Assembly (NCBI GenBank): GCA_020849655.1
Contig: JADLFU010000169.1
Coordinates: forward strand, 1 to 44,099
Direction of reading: 5' to 3'
DNA: 44,099 bases
DNA from: Polyangiaceae bacterium
GTDB lineage: Bacteria > Myxococcota_A > Polyangia > Polyangiales > Polyangiaceae
The notes beneath the pieces were generated by a model, which ran no database searches, was not told the DNA's origin, and was given only the letters and a program-made list of their open reading frames with translations. The position numbers were made by a program, and so were the translations under genes. Below, in pieces: positions 9,045 through 16,268 of this stretch (the stretch's first letter is position 1; every line of letters starts with the position of its first letter).

Positions 9045-9811
9045 CGCGCGAGCACCGCGGTGATGTTGTCGGGCCCGCCGTTCTCGTTCGCCTTCTCGAT
9101 GAGCCTGCGCGACGCCGCCTGGAGATCGGGCGCGCCGACGACGGCCTCGAGGATCTGCTCGTCGGTCACGGGCCCGCAGAGGCCGTCCGAGCACAAGAGG
9201 TACGTGTCGCCCGCCTGCGGGCTCTCGAACCTCGTGTCGACCTTCACTGTCTCCTTCATCCCCAGCGCGCGCACGATCACGTTCTTGTGCGGGAAGCTCG
9301 CGATCTCCTCGGGCGTGAGGTGCTTCATCTTGATGTAGTCGTTCAGCAGCGAGTGGTCCTCGGTCAGCTGCTCGATCTTCCCGGCGCGCACGCGGTAGCA
9401 GCGGCTGTCGCCGACGTGCGCGGTGTAGACGCCGTCCTCGACCGCGAAGATCGACACGAGGGTCGTGCCCATGCCGCGCGACTTCGACTCGCGCTGCGCC
9501 TTCTCGAAGATGCGCAGGTTCGCGAGCTTGATCGCGGTGATCAGGCGGTTCTCCTCGTAGCCCTTCGACCGGTCCATCTTGTAGGGCCAGGTCTTCTCGG
9601 GGTCGTCGTGGGTCGCCTCGAAGAACTCCTTCACGGTGTCGATCGCGAGCTGCGACGCGACCTCGCCCGACGCGTGGCCCCCCATCCCGTCGGCGACGAC
9701 GTAGACGCCATGGTCGGACAGGATGCCGAAGTTGTCCTCGTTGTGTGCGCGCTTCTTGCCGACGTTCGTCTCACCGGCGACTTCGACGCGAAGCTTCGAT
9801 CCTCGGAGCAC
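9032..9811 (-). CDS. PP2C-family Ser/Thr protein phosphatase
   Basis: Mn/Mg-dependent protein phosphatase of the bacterial Stp/PrpC type that reverses Hanks-type kinase phosphorylation. All key motifs are present: R21-AHNED with E25 and D26, ADGMGGHASG with D41 and G42, MGTTL near 114, HVGDSR with D135, LLCSDG with D209, and GGPDN with D248. It has 259 aa from the GTG at 9811, the compact catalytic-domain size with no receptor domain. No ribosome binding site is obvious and a good -35 lies only 36 bp upstream, so the message may have a very short leader. A Cys-rich lipoprotein gene overlaps its 3' end. Myxobacteria have many Ser/Thr kinases, but none is in this window. Confidence 0.92.
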   Translation of the reverse strand: MLRGSKLRVEVAGETNVGKKRAHNEDNFGILSDHGVYVVADGMGGHASGEVASQLAIDTVKEFFEATHDDPEKTWPYKMDRSKGYEENRLITAIKLANLRIFEKAQRESKSRGMGTTLVSIFAVEDGVYTAHVGDSRCYRVRAGKIEQLTEDHSLLNDYIKMKHLTPEEIASFPHKNVIVRALGMKETVKVDTRFESPQAGDTYLLCSDGLCGPVTDEQILEAVVGAPDLQAASRRLIEKANENGGPDNITAVLARWVA

Positions 9812-9823
9812 GGAAGTGGGCGG

Positions 9824-9852
9824 ATGGTTTCCTCGCGGGCGCGGGATGTCAA
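9824..9852 (-). promoter_or_regulatory. putative promoter of the phosphatase gene
   Basis: On the minus strand a perfect TTGACA (9847-9852) is followed at 17-18 bp by AACCAT/ACCATC, a weak -10. This would start transcription only a few bases before the GTG at 9811. The -35 is convincing and the -10 is not. Confidence 0.35.
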
Positions 9853-9943
9853 CAAAGGGGCGACGTCCGTCCGTTCGGCGTGTAGCATTCTGCCGCTGCC
9901 GCATCCTCGTGATGGCGCGCGCTCCACGCGCTAAGAGGGCGCG

Positions 9944-10222
9944 ATGAAGCGAGAGAAGCGCCTGACGAAGCGCGAGCGCAAGGCCGCCGAGGGGGGCGGG
10001 CAGCCGCACCACCACCACGACGAGCAGCACATCCACTGCATCTCGTGCGGTCGGCACCTCGACGCGGCGGAGTTCCAGGATCCGGTCACCGCGAAGCTCA
10101 TCGCGTGCGAGCACGGCTCGCGGTTCCCGTCGTGCGTGGGCTGCGAGACGCGCACGCGGGCGGCGCTCGCGGAGCACGACCGCACGGGCAAGCCGGTCAA
10201 GACGGCGTCCGCCTGGCACTGA
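9944..10222 (+). CDS. small zinc-finger-like protein
   Basis: Unnamed 92-aa protein. A Lys/Arg-rich N-terminus (KREKRLTKRERKAAE) is followed by a His run (HHHH at 22-25) and then cysteines at 32, 35, 55, 64 and 67. The two CxxC pairs suggest one zinc site. The His run plus CxxC pairs could also bind another metal. It starts at an ATG preceded by AGAGGGC. rsmG follows 7 bp after its stop, so they are likely one operon. Confidence 0.65.
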   Translation: MKREKRLTKRERKAAEGGGQPHHHHDEQHIHCISCGRHLDAAEFQDPVTAKLIACEHGSRFPSCVGCETRTRAALAEHDRTGKPVKTASAWH

Positions 10223-10229
10223 GCGAGGG

Positions 10230-10856
10230 GTGGCGCTCGCGACGGATCTGTCCGCGGTCCGCAGGCGCGTGCGGGCGGTGCTCGACGCGCTCGGCCACGC
10301 GGGGACGGCCGCGACCGAGCCGCTCGCCGACTGGATCGCGACGGTCGGCCGCTGGAACGAGCGCGTCGATCTGACGGCCGCGCGCTCGGACGACGAGCTG
10401 GTCGATCTGCTGGTCGCCGACGCGACGGTGCTCGCCGGGCACGTGGCGGGGCCGCTCGTCGACGTGGGCGCGGGCGCGGGGGCGCCGGGGCTCGGCGTCG
10501 CGGTGCTGCGCCCGGACGTCCGCGTGACGCTGGTCGAGCCGCTCGCGAAGCGCGTCGCCTTGCTGCGGACGGGGGTGGGCGCGCTGCGCCTCTCGAACGT
10601 CGAGGTCACGCGCGGTCGCGTCGCCGACCTCGACGCGACCGTGCCCTTCGCGTCGGCCGTCTCCCGCGCGACGCTGCCGCCCGCCGAGTGGCTCCTCGCC
10701 GGGCGCCGCCTCTCGCCCGGGGGCGCGGTGTACGTGCTGCTCGCGCAAGGTGAGCCGCCGAGCTCGCCCGGCGAGCGCGTCGACGGCGACTGGAGCTACA
10801 CGCTGCCGCTCACCGGGGCGTCCCGGCGGACGCTGCGCTTCGTCCCCGCGGGCTAG
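10230..10856 (+). CDS. rsmG: 16S rRNA (guanine-N7)-methyltransferase RsmG
   Basis: SAM-dependent enzyme that methylates G527 of 16S rRNA; also called GidB. It is 208 aa, close to the usual 205-240. The family signature is clear: the WNERVDLTA segment near residue 42, motif I VDVGAGAGAPGL at 77-88, and the following VTLVEPLAKRVALLR segment. The start is GTG at 10230, after GAGCGAGGG. It lies in a short plus-strand operon with the zinc-finger-like gene and is not beside parA/parB or mnmG, where it commonly sits. Confidence 0.88.
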   Translation: MALATDLSAVRRRVRAVLDALGHAGTAATEPLADWIATVGRWNERVDLTAARSDDELVDLLVADATVLAGHVAGPLVDVGAGAGAPGLGVAVLRPDVRVTLVEPLAKRVALLRTGVGALRLSNVEVTRGRVADLDATVPFASAVSRATLPPAEWLLAGRRLSPGGAVYVLLAQGEPPSSPGERVDGDWSYTLPLTGASRRTLRFVPAG

Positions 10857-10862
10857 CCCGCG

Positions 10863-12089
10863 TCAGCTGCACTCGCGCCACGCGAACACCGCGGCGACGA
10901 TCGCGACGAAGGGCCACAGCCGCACGACGAGATCGAGGAGCGAGGAGCGCGCCTCGGCGGACGCGCGCCGCAGGCTCTCGGTGCGCCCGACGCGGCGTCG
11001 CTCGTCGTCGACGAGCTGGTCGAGCTCGCGCTCGTGCACGGGATCCTCCCCGGAGAGGTACGCCTCGTGGTGGTCGAGCTCGTGCTCGATCGTCTCCTCC
11101 AGCTCGTCGAGGACGACCTCGGGGGCGTCGCCGAACTCGTGGCGAAACGCGCGCGAGAACACGCGCACGGTGGGCGGCTCGCCCGGCTGCGCGAGCTCGC
11201 CGGCCTCGGGGACCTCGGGATCGTAGGCCCCGAGCAGCGGGTTGCCGCCCTCGTCGCACGCCGGCACGCCGTGCTCGACGAGCAGGCGCACGCCGTAGAC
11301 GCCGCGCTCGCGCGTCAGCGCTCGAAAATACGTTCGCGCGTGCGCCTCGAAGGCCTCGTCGTCCGGGTAGTCGACGGCGTCCTCGTCCGAGGGCTGGAGG
11401 TCCTCGGCGCTGAACTCCCGCAGCGCTGGCGCGTCCACCCGCGTGCGCGCGCCGCACGCCTCGCACCGCACGAGCGGGGAGAGGCGCATCGGGTACGCGA
11501 TCTCGGTGAAGAGCTCGAAGATCGCGAGCCCGGCGTCCTCGCTCGCGCCGTCGAGCGCCGCGGCGATCACCCCGAGGTCGCGCTCGCTCCCGAGCGCGTC
11601 GACGCCGAGCGCCCGCGCGATCTCGGGCGTGATCGTGAGCTCGGCCTCGGCGAGCGCGGAGCGGAGCGGCGCGGCCTCCGCCACCGTCACGTTGCGCAGG
11701 TGCGCCGTCTCGACCGCGCCGCCGGGCAGCTCGATGGGCGGGATCGGAGCGTCGTCGTCCTCCTCGGCGGACCACTCCTCGTCTCCCTCATCGTCGAGGT
11801 AGGGCCCGAGCTCGACCGAGAGCGACGGGCGGACCTCGAACGCTTCTCCACAATTGATGCACCTCGCGCGCACCGGCGCCTCGTCGAGGATCCCCGCCTG
11901 CGCGAGCGCGACGCGCAGGACGTTGGCGTCGGCGAGGAGGAGCGATCCCACGCCGCCGTCGACCTCGATGGCGCCCTCCAGCGCGGCGTACGCCTCGGCG
12001 ATCGTGCGCGGCGAGCGCGGCGACGCGGCGATCACGCGCGCGCGCCGTCCGGTCGGCAGCAGCATCGAGAAGGGCGGCCGGAGCTTCAC
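10863..12089 (-). CDS. membrane-anchored zincin metallopeptidase with two CxxC zinc ribbons
   Basis: Predicted 408-aa metallopeptidase. An HExxH motif (H336-E-L-D-H340, followed by H341) sits in a helix after an RVFSRAFRHEFG strand and a VLDELEETIEHEL run, the layout of the minimal MMP-like zincin family (PF06262 type). Two CxxC pairs upstream (CINC and CEAC) look like zinc ribbons separated by a long acidic region. A C-terminal hydrophobic segment (LVVRLWPFVAIVAAVFAW) should anchor it, with the catalytic part most likely cytoplasmic since no signal peptide is seen. GTG at 12089 overlaps the methyltransferase stop by 4 bp, so the two are translationally coupled. The substrate is unknown. No homologue of this full architecture comes to mind. 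Confidence 0.7.
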   Translation of the reverse strand: MKLRPPFSMLLPTGRRARVIAASPRSPRTIAEAYAALEGAIEVDGGVGSLLLADANVLRVALAQAGILDEAPVRARCINCGEAFEVRPSLSVELGPYLDDEGDEEWSAEEDDDAPIPPIELPGGAVETAHLRNVTVAEAAPLRSALAEAELTITPEIARALGVDALGSERDLGVIAAALDGASEDAGLAIFELFTEIAYPMRLSPLVRCEACGARTRVDAPALREFSAEDLQPSDEDAVDYPDDEAFEAHARTYFRALTRERGVYGVRLLVEHGVPACDEGGNPLLGAYDPEVPEAGELAQPGEPPTVRVFSRAFRHEFGDAPEVVLDELEETIEHELDHHEAYLSGEDPVHERELDQLVDDERRRVGRTESLRRASAEARSSLLDLVVRLWPFVAIVAAVFAWRECS

Positions 12090-13045
12090 GCCTGCACCTC
12101 CGCCGTGGCGATCGGCGCGCCGGCGCCGGCGAGGCGGCGCGCCGCGAGCTCGTGCGCGACGTCGCTCGTGTCGACGCCGATCGCGCGCCGGCCGAGGCGC
12201 CACGCCGCGAGCAGCGTGGTGCCGCTGCCCATCGTCGCGTCGACGACGAGATCGCCCGGATCGGTGAGCGTGTCGACGAGGCGCTCGAGCAGCGCGAGGG
12301 GCTTCTGCGTCGGGTACCCGGTGCGCTCGCGGCCGCTCGGCGCGATGATCGAGATCTCCCACACGTCGCCGAGGGGCGCGCCCGGGCTCGGCTCCTCGGT
12401 CGTCGACGAGCGCGCGCGGCGGCCGTCGGCGAACAGCGCCTGCTGCTTGCCCGCGCCCCAGTGCCGCAGGGTGCTCGCCGCGAGCGGCTCGTGCCGCTGA
12501 TGAAACCGCGGCGTGGCCGACGGGTCGCGGACGAACCGGAGCAACAGATCGTGCAATCGCTGAAAATTGCGGGTCTTCGCGGGCCATCGCCGGTAGCGCC
12601 ACACGATCTCGCTCGCGAACGCGCCGTCGCCGAACACCTCGTCGCCGAGCACGCGCAGGTAGTGCCCCGCGCGCGGATCGGTGTGCAGCACGAGCGACCC
12701 CTCGGGCGCCAGGACGCTGCGGGCCCCGACGAGGAGCGACTCGATCTGCTCGAGGTACTCGGGCAGATCGCGCCACTCGTCCGAGAACGCGTCGCGCGCG
12801 CCCGACGCGCGGCGATCTCGCGCGTTGGTGCGGTGCACGCGCCCCGTGAAGAACGGCGGGTCGAGGTAGACGAGCGCCGCGCGCACCCCGCGGGCCGCGA
12901 GCGCCCCCATCGCGTCCGCGCCGTCGCCGCGCACGAGCGTCAGGGGCGCCGTGCGATCGAGCGCGCCCAGGCTTCGAGGTGGTCGCGTCGCGCGCGCGCG
13001 ACCCGGCCAGGTGAGAGACACTCGGCGCTCCATCGCCGATGCCAC
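12086..13045 (-). CDS. beta-class N4/N6 DNA methyltransferase (orphan)
   Basis: DNA amino-methyltransferase of 319 aa. The catalytic motif YLDPPF (D62-P-P-F65) precedes the SAM-binding motif VVDATMGSGTT (269-277), the IV-before-I order of the beta class. TGYPTQKP (242-249) is a typical conserved block, and a target-recognition region fills the middle. It would methylate adenine-N6 or cytosine-N4 at an unknown sequence. No restriction gene is adjacent. Instead it overlaps a metallopeptidase gene by 4 bp. The ATG at 13045 or the internal ATG at 13033 could be the start; the short divergent gap to the lipoprotein gene at 13084 holds both promoters. Confidence 0.88.
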   Translation of the reverse strand: MASAMERRVSLTWPGRARATRPPRSLGALDRTAPLTLVRGDGADAMGALAARGVRAALVYLDPPFFTGRVHRTNARDRRASGARDAFSDEWRDLPEYLEQIESLLVGARSVLAPEGSLVLHTDPRAGHYLRVLGDEVFGDGAFASEIVWRYRRWPAKTRNFQRLHDLLLRFVRDPSATPRFHQRHEPLAASTLRHWGAGKQQALFADGRRARSSTTEEPSPGAPLGDVWEISIIAPSGRERTGYPTQKPLALLERLVDTLTDPGDLVVDATMGSGTTLLAAWRLGRRAIGVDTSDVAHELAARRLAGAGAPIATAEVQA

Positions 13046-13083
13046 GACCAGGCTCGCGGGGGGCGTGGCAGAGAACCGGCGCC

Positions 13084-13533
13084 GTGCGCGCGCTCCTCCT
13101 GCTCCTGCCGCTGCTCGCCGCGTGCGGCCGCAAGCCCGTCGACGCGACGCCCGAGGGCACCGCGCGCGAGCTGCTCGAGCGCCTCGAGGTCGTGCACGGC
13201 GATCCGCGCGCGTCGCGGGCCGTGTTCGACCTGCTGTCGAAGAGCGCGCAGACGAACCTCTCCGACCGCGCGCGCCGCGCGAGCGCCGCGACGGGCAAGC
13301 GCCTCGCGCCCGAGCAGATGATCGCGCCGTCCCACTATTTCTTGAGGTTCCGCCCCCAGCAGTGGTCGACGCGGACGAGCGGCGTGCGCGCGGTGGTGGA
13401 GGTCGTCGGCCTCGATCCGGCGACCGAGCGCGCCGGGATCCCGTGCGTGTTCGAGGACGGCCGCTGGCGCGTCGATCTCGCGCTCTCGACGCTGCCGCCG
13501 ATCGAGAAGCGCCCGACCGATCCCCTCAAATGA
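13084..13533 (+). CDS. small lipoprotein, DUF4878-like
   Basis: Predicted lipoprotein of 149 aa from GTG at 13084, chosen because it yields a compact signal peptide with lipobox LLAAC. The in-frame ATG at 13039 would overlap the divergent methyltransferase gene. The mature part (TPEGTARELLERL, then VFDLLSKSAQTNL, then a VVEVVGLDP strand and a VFEDGRWRVDL strand) resembles the NTF2-like fold of DUF4878-type lipoproteins, which often assist envelope assembly. Function unknown. Confidence 0.65.
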   Translation: MRALLLLLPLLAACGRKPVDATPEGTARELLERLEVVHGDPRASRAVFDLLSKSAQTNLSDRARRASAATGKRLAPEQMIAPSHYFLRFRPQQWSTRTSGVRAVVEVVGLDPATERAGIPCVFEDGRWRVDLALSTLPPIEKRPTDPLK

Positions 13534-13536
13534 CGA

Positions 13537-13565
13537 GCGGCCGCGCCCTCGCGAGGCACGGCCGC
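13537..13565. terminator. possible bidirectional hairpin between convergent genes
   Basis: GCGGCCG and CGGCCGC enclose an inner CCTCGCGAGG palindrome between the lipoprotein stop and the CdnL stop. There is no T run on either side, so terminator function is uncertain. Confidence 0.3.
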
Positions 13566-13585
13566 CGGTCGCGCGACGGCGCGCG

Positions 13586-14092
13586 TCAGTTCGTGAGGAA
13601 GATCGCCTCGATCTCCTGCCGGACCTGGTCCTCCGTCTGGCCGCGCGAGATCGCGATCTCCTTCACGATGAGGCCGCGCGCGGTCTCGAGCATGCGGCGC
13701 TCGCCGAACGAGAGCTGCTTGTCGGTCTTCAGACGGTACAGATCGCGCAGCACCTCGGCGACGTCGTAGATGCTGCCGGTCTTGATCTTCTCCATGAACC
13801 CGCGGTAGCGGCGGTTCCACGTCTGGTTGTCGAAGGTGATCGTCCGCTCGCGGAGGATGTCGAAGATCTCGCGGATCTCCTGCTCCGAGATCACCTGGCG
13901 CAGGCCGACGGCCTGGGCGTTCGACACCGGGACCATGATCTTGCGGTCGGTGTCGAGGATGCGCAGCACGTAGAACTGCTGGCGGCTGCCGCCGATGTCC
14001 TTCTCCTCGATCTTGATGACCTCGGCCACGCCCTGCGCGGGGTACACCGCCTTGTCGCCGACCTTGAACTGGTGAGCCGTCCGTGCCTGCAT
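13586..14092 (-). CDS. cdnL: CdnL/CarD-family RNA-polymerase-binding regulator
   Basis: CdnL-type factor of about 168 aa that binds the RNA polymerase beta subunit and stabilises open complexes at rRNA and other housekeeping promoters; essential in Myxococcus. The N-terminal RNAP-interaction module begins FKVGDKAVYPAQGVAEV. The C-terminal helical DNA-binding part includes the conserved tryptophan in NQTWNRRYRGFMEKI and the LSFGERRMLETAR helix. It lacks the HMGA-like tail of CarD itself, so CdnL is the better name. Two consecutive ATGs lie after AAGGAG; the second (14092) has the better spacing. The gene has a long leader of about 220 nt with a strong promoter. Confidence 0.93.
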   Translation of the reverse strand: MQARTAHQFKVGDKAVYPAQGVAEVIKIEEKDIGGSRQQFYVLRILDTDRKIMVPVSNAQAVGLRQVISEQEIREIFDILRERTITFDNQTWNRRYRGFMEKIKTGSIYDVAEVLRDLYRLKTDKQLSFGERRMLETARGLIVKEIAISRGQTEDQVRQEIEAIFLTN

Positions 14093-14095
14093 CAT

Positions 14096-14317
14096 GTCTC
14101 CTTACCGTCGCCCTCTCGCCCCGCGGATAGGGCGTTGGCCCACGTCGAAGCGACGTGAGGAACAGTCGTCTTGGGCCGCTTATTCCTGCGATGTGCCCAA
14201 ACTCGGGCTGTCTCGGTCATCTGGGTGTCGGACTGCCGATCCGAGTCGGGTTTGCAAGGAACGCAAAGCGGTGGTCCAAAGAAGGACTGGAGAGAGCGCG
14301 CGGGCTCCTCGCCAGTG
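14096..14317 (-). other. structured 5' leader (or small RNA) upstream of cdnL
   Basis: This gene-free stretch is less GC-rich than the coding DNA around it. Read on the minus strand it can form several small hairpins: TTTGC/GCAAA (14251-14267), TCGGA/TCCGA (14228-14244), GCCC/GGGC inside GATG/CATC (14190-14221), a perfect CACGTCG/CGACGTG (14141-14157) and GGGC/GCCC (14130-14141). No known riboswitch is recognisable. I see no convincing protein on either strand. Confidence 0.4.
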
Positions 14318-14323
14318 GCGCGA

Positions 14324-14352
14324 ACCCTAGTGTCCGATCACGCTCCTGTCAA
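14324..14352 (-). promoter_or_regulatory. sigma-70-type promoter of cdnL
   Basis: TTGACA (14347-14352) and TAGGGT (14324-14329) are separated by exactly 17 bp on the minus strand. The -35 overlaps the end of the upstream ppx gene, so cdnL can be transcribed independently. The start point would be near 14317. Confidence 0.6.
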
Positions 14353-15266
14353 CCAGAACCGCCCGCCGCCAGCTCCTCTGCGAGGCCCCAGCGCACGCCC
14401 CGGTCGGAGACGACGAGCGAGCGCGCCCCGAGCCAGGAGAGCACCTCGTCGACGATGAGAGCGCCGCAGGGGATGACGTCGGCGCGCTTCGCGTCGAGGC
14501 CCCGGACGTCACGGCGACGCGAGAGCGGGAGAGCTCCGAGCTCCGCCGTCAGCTCGGACACCCGCGCGGCCGGGAGCGAGGCGCCGTGGACGCGCGCGCC
14601 GTCGTACGGGTCGAGCTGGAGCGCGATGGCCGCGAGCGTGGTCACCGTGCCTGCGACGCCGACGACCGTCGCGCCAGAGGGCGGCCTCGGCGCAGACGCG
14701 AGCGCCGCACGAACCGTCGCCCGGGCTGCGTCGAGCTCGGCGTCGAGCGGCGGATCGCGCGCGACGTGGCGCTCCGTCAGCCGGACGCTGCCCACGTCGA
14801 GGCTCACGCGCGCGCCCGGGTCTCGGCCGCTGCCGACGATGATCTCGGTGCTGCCGCCCCCGACGTCGAACACGAGCGTCGGGCCCGCGACCGCGAGGCC
14901 CGAGAGCGCGCCGCGGAACGTCAGGCGGGCCTCCTCGTCGCCGCTGACGATCCGGGGCGCGGCGCCGAGCAGCTCCGCGATCTCGGCGGCGAACTCGGGC
15001 CCGCCCCGCGCGTCGCGCATCGCGCTCGTGCCGACCGCGGCGAGCGCCGTGACGCCGAGCGCGCGCGCCTCCGCGGCGTACCCCGCGAGGCACGCCCGCG
15101 TCCGCTCGCGCGCGGAGGCGGTGAGCTCCCCCGAGCGATCGACGCCCTCGCCGAGGCGCGTGATCGTGGCGCGCTCGACGACGGGCGTCAGGCGGTCGCC
15201 GGTCGACTCCGCGACGAGCAGCAGGACCGAGTTGGTCCCGATGTCGAGCGCGGCGACGCGCGTCAC
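14349..15266 (-). CDS. ppx: exopolyphosphatase / pppGpp phosphohydrolase (Ppx/GppA)
   Basis: ASKHA-fold hydrolase that removes terminal phosphate from polyphosphate or converts pppGpp to ppGpp. The 305-aa length matches the short Ppx/GppA form consisting of the N-terminal two-domain core. Seen are phosphate loop 1 (ALDIGTNSVLLLV at the start), the ERATITRLGEGVD segment, FDVGGGSTEII (second phosphate loop) and a C-terminal SDRGVRWGLAEE. The GTG at 15266 overlaps the stop of the OmpA-domain lipoprotein gene (GTGA), so the two are co-translated. Confidence 0.92.
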   Translation of the reverse strand: MTRVAALDIGTNSVLLLVAESTGDRLTPVVERATITRLGEGVDRSGELTASARERTRACLAGYAAEARALGVTALAAVGTSAMRDARGGPEFAAEIAELLGAAPRIVSGDEEARLTFRGALSGLAVAGPTLVFDVGGGSTEIIVGSGRDPGARVSLDVGSVRLTERHVARDPPLDAELDAARATVRAALASAPRPPSGATVVGVAGTVTTLAAIALQLDPYDGARVHGASLPAARVSELTAELGALPLSRRRDVRGLDAKRADVIPCGALIVDEVLSWLGARSLVVSDRGVRWGLAEELAAGGSG

Positions 15267-16078
15267 TTCGACATCTTGGAGATGTCGAGCATCTCCTCGA
15301 CGTTCGGCAGCACGACCAGCTCGACGCGGCGGTTCTTCGCCATGTTCTCGGGGCTGTCGTTCGGCGCCGCGGGGTCGGTGTCGCCGTAGCCGGTCGCGGC
15401 CCACAGCTTCGCGTCGAGGCCGCCGCCGGCGTCGCGCGCCTCCTTCGGCGCGATGAGGAACATGAGCACCTCGCGCGCGCGCATCAGGCTGAGGCCCCAG
15501 TTGTCCTTCAGCGGGCCGGCGTAGGCCTTCGAGTCGGTGTGCCCGGCGACCTGGTAGTGGCGCGCCGCGAGGCCCGCGTCCTTCGAGATGACGTCCGCGA
15601 CCTGGCGGAGCATGTCCTTGCCCTTGGGCTGCAGGTCCGTCTTGCCGGACGCGAAGAGCACGTCGCCGGGGAGCTGGATCACCATCTGGTTGTTGCGGAC
15701 GGTCACGTTGAGGCCGAGCTTCGTGAGCGCGTCGAGCTTGGTCTTCAGCTCGTTGAAGCGCCGCTTGATGGCGTCGAGCTGCTCCTTCTCCTTGCGGAGG
15801 CGCTCGATCATCGTGCGCTGGTCCTCGGAGAGCTTCGACAGATCGCCCGCCTTGCCGCGCGCGAGATCGAGCTCCGACTTCAGGCCGGCGAGGTCGTCCT
15901 GCGCCTTCGCGAGATCGTCGTCGCACTTCTTCTTCTCGCCGTGCACCTTCCCGAGCTTGGCGTTGAGCCCCTCGATCTCCTTCAGCTTGCCCTGCCACTC
16001 CTCCTCGCTGTGGCCGCAGCCGACGAGCGTGGGGAGCGTGAGGGCGACGAGGGCGAGGGCGACGTGGCGTGAGTTCAT
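15263..16078 (-). CDS. OmpA/Pal-domain lipoprotein with coiled coil
   Basis: Envelope lipoprotein of 271 aa. Signal peptide with lipobox LVGC (Cys21) is followed by a Lys/Glu-rich coiled coil (about residues 25-120) and then a C-terminal OmpA-like peptidoglycan-binding domain. The domain contains VAGHTDSKA, LSLMRAREV and NRRVELVV, with the Asp and Arg that contact diaminopimelate. It probably tethers the outer membrane to the wall. The coiled coil lengthens the reach compared with Pal. It is first in a two-gene operon with ppx. Confidence 0.9.
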   Translation of the reverse strand: MNSRHVALALVALTLPTLVGCGHSEEEWQGKLKEIEGLNAKLGKVHGEKKKCDDDLAKAQDDLAGLKSELDLARGKAGDLSKLSEDQRTMIERLRKEKEQLDAIKRRFNELKTKLDALTKLGLNVTVRNNQMVIQLPGDVLFASGKTDLQPKGKDMLRQVADVISKDAGLAARHYQVAGHTDSKAYAGPLKDNWGLSLMRAREVLMFLIAPKEARDAGGGLDAKLWAATGYGDTDPAAPNDSPENMAKNRRVELVVLPNVEEMLDISKMSK

Positions 16079-16184
16079 GGCGGTCTCCGGCGGCGAAACC
16101 TAGTCGGCCCCGGAGAAGCTCGTCAACGCGAAGAATCAGGCAGAAACCCGTCAAGAAAAAAACGACGAGGCGCAGATTTTTTCG

Positions 16185-16213
16185 TTGACAGGTGCATTGC
16201 GTGGCCATACATC
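16185..16213 (+). promoter_or_regulatory. promoter of the H1-like gene
   Basis: TTGACA (16185-16190), 17 bp, then TACATC (16208-16213). A- and T-tracts just upstream (A7 and T6 between about 16155 and 16182) could act as an UP element. The start would fall within a tandem repeat. Confidence 0.6.
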
Positions 16214-16231
16214 TGTTGCAACATCTGTTGC
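16209..16231 (+). repeat. tandem 11-bp direct repeat at the promoter
   Basis: ACATCTGTTGC occurs at 16209-16219 and again at 16221-16231, a 12-bp period, overlapping the -10 and start region of the H1-like gene. It could be an operator. Confidence 0.6.
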
Positions 16232-16268
16232 CGGGCATGGTAGCTCGGCCGGACAGGAGGAGATTTCC

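Noticed and set aside
12090-13298. N-terminal extension of the zincin frame to 13298
   Set aside because: It coincides with the methyltransferase in another frame, and the GTG at 12089 makes a 4-bp overlap with that gene's stop.
14155-14348. Short plus-strand open frames in the cdnL leader
   Set aside because: Low-complexity Arg/Ser translation with no ribosome binding site; the region looks non-coding.
14096-14348. tRNA or other known RNA gene in the cdnL leader
   Set aside because: No T-loop GGTTCRA with flanking acceptor stem and no match to SRP, 6S or RNase P RNA that I can recognise.
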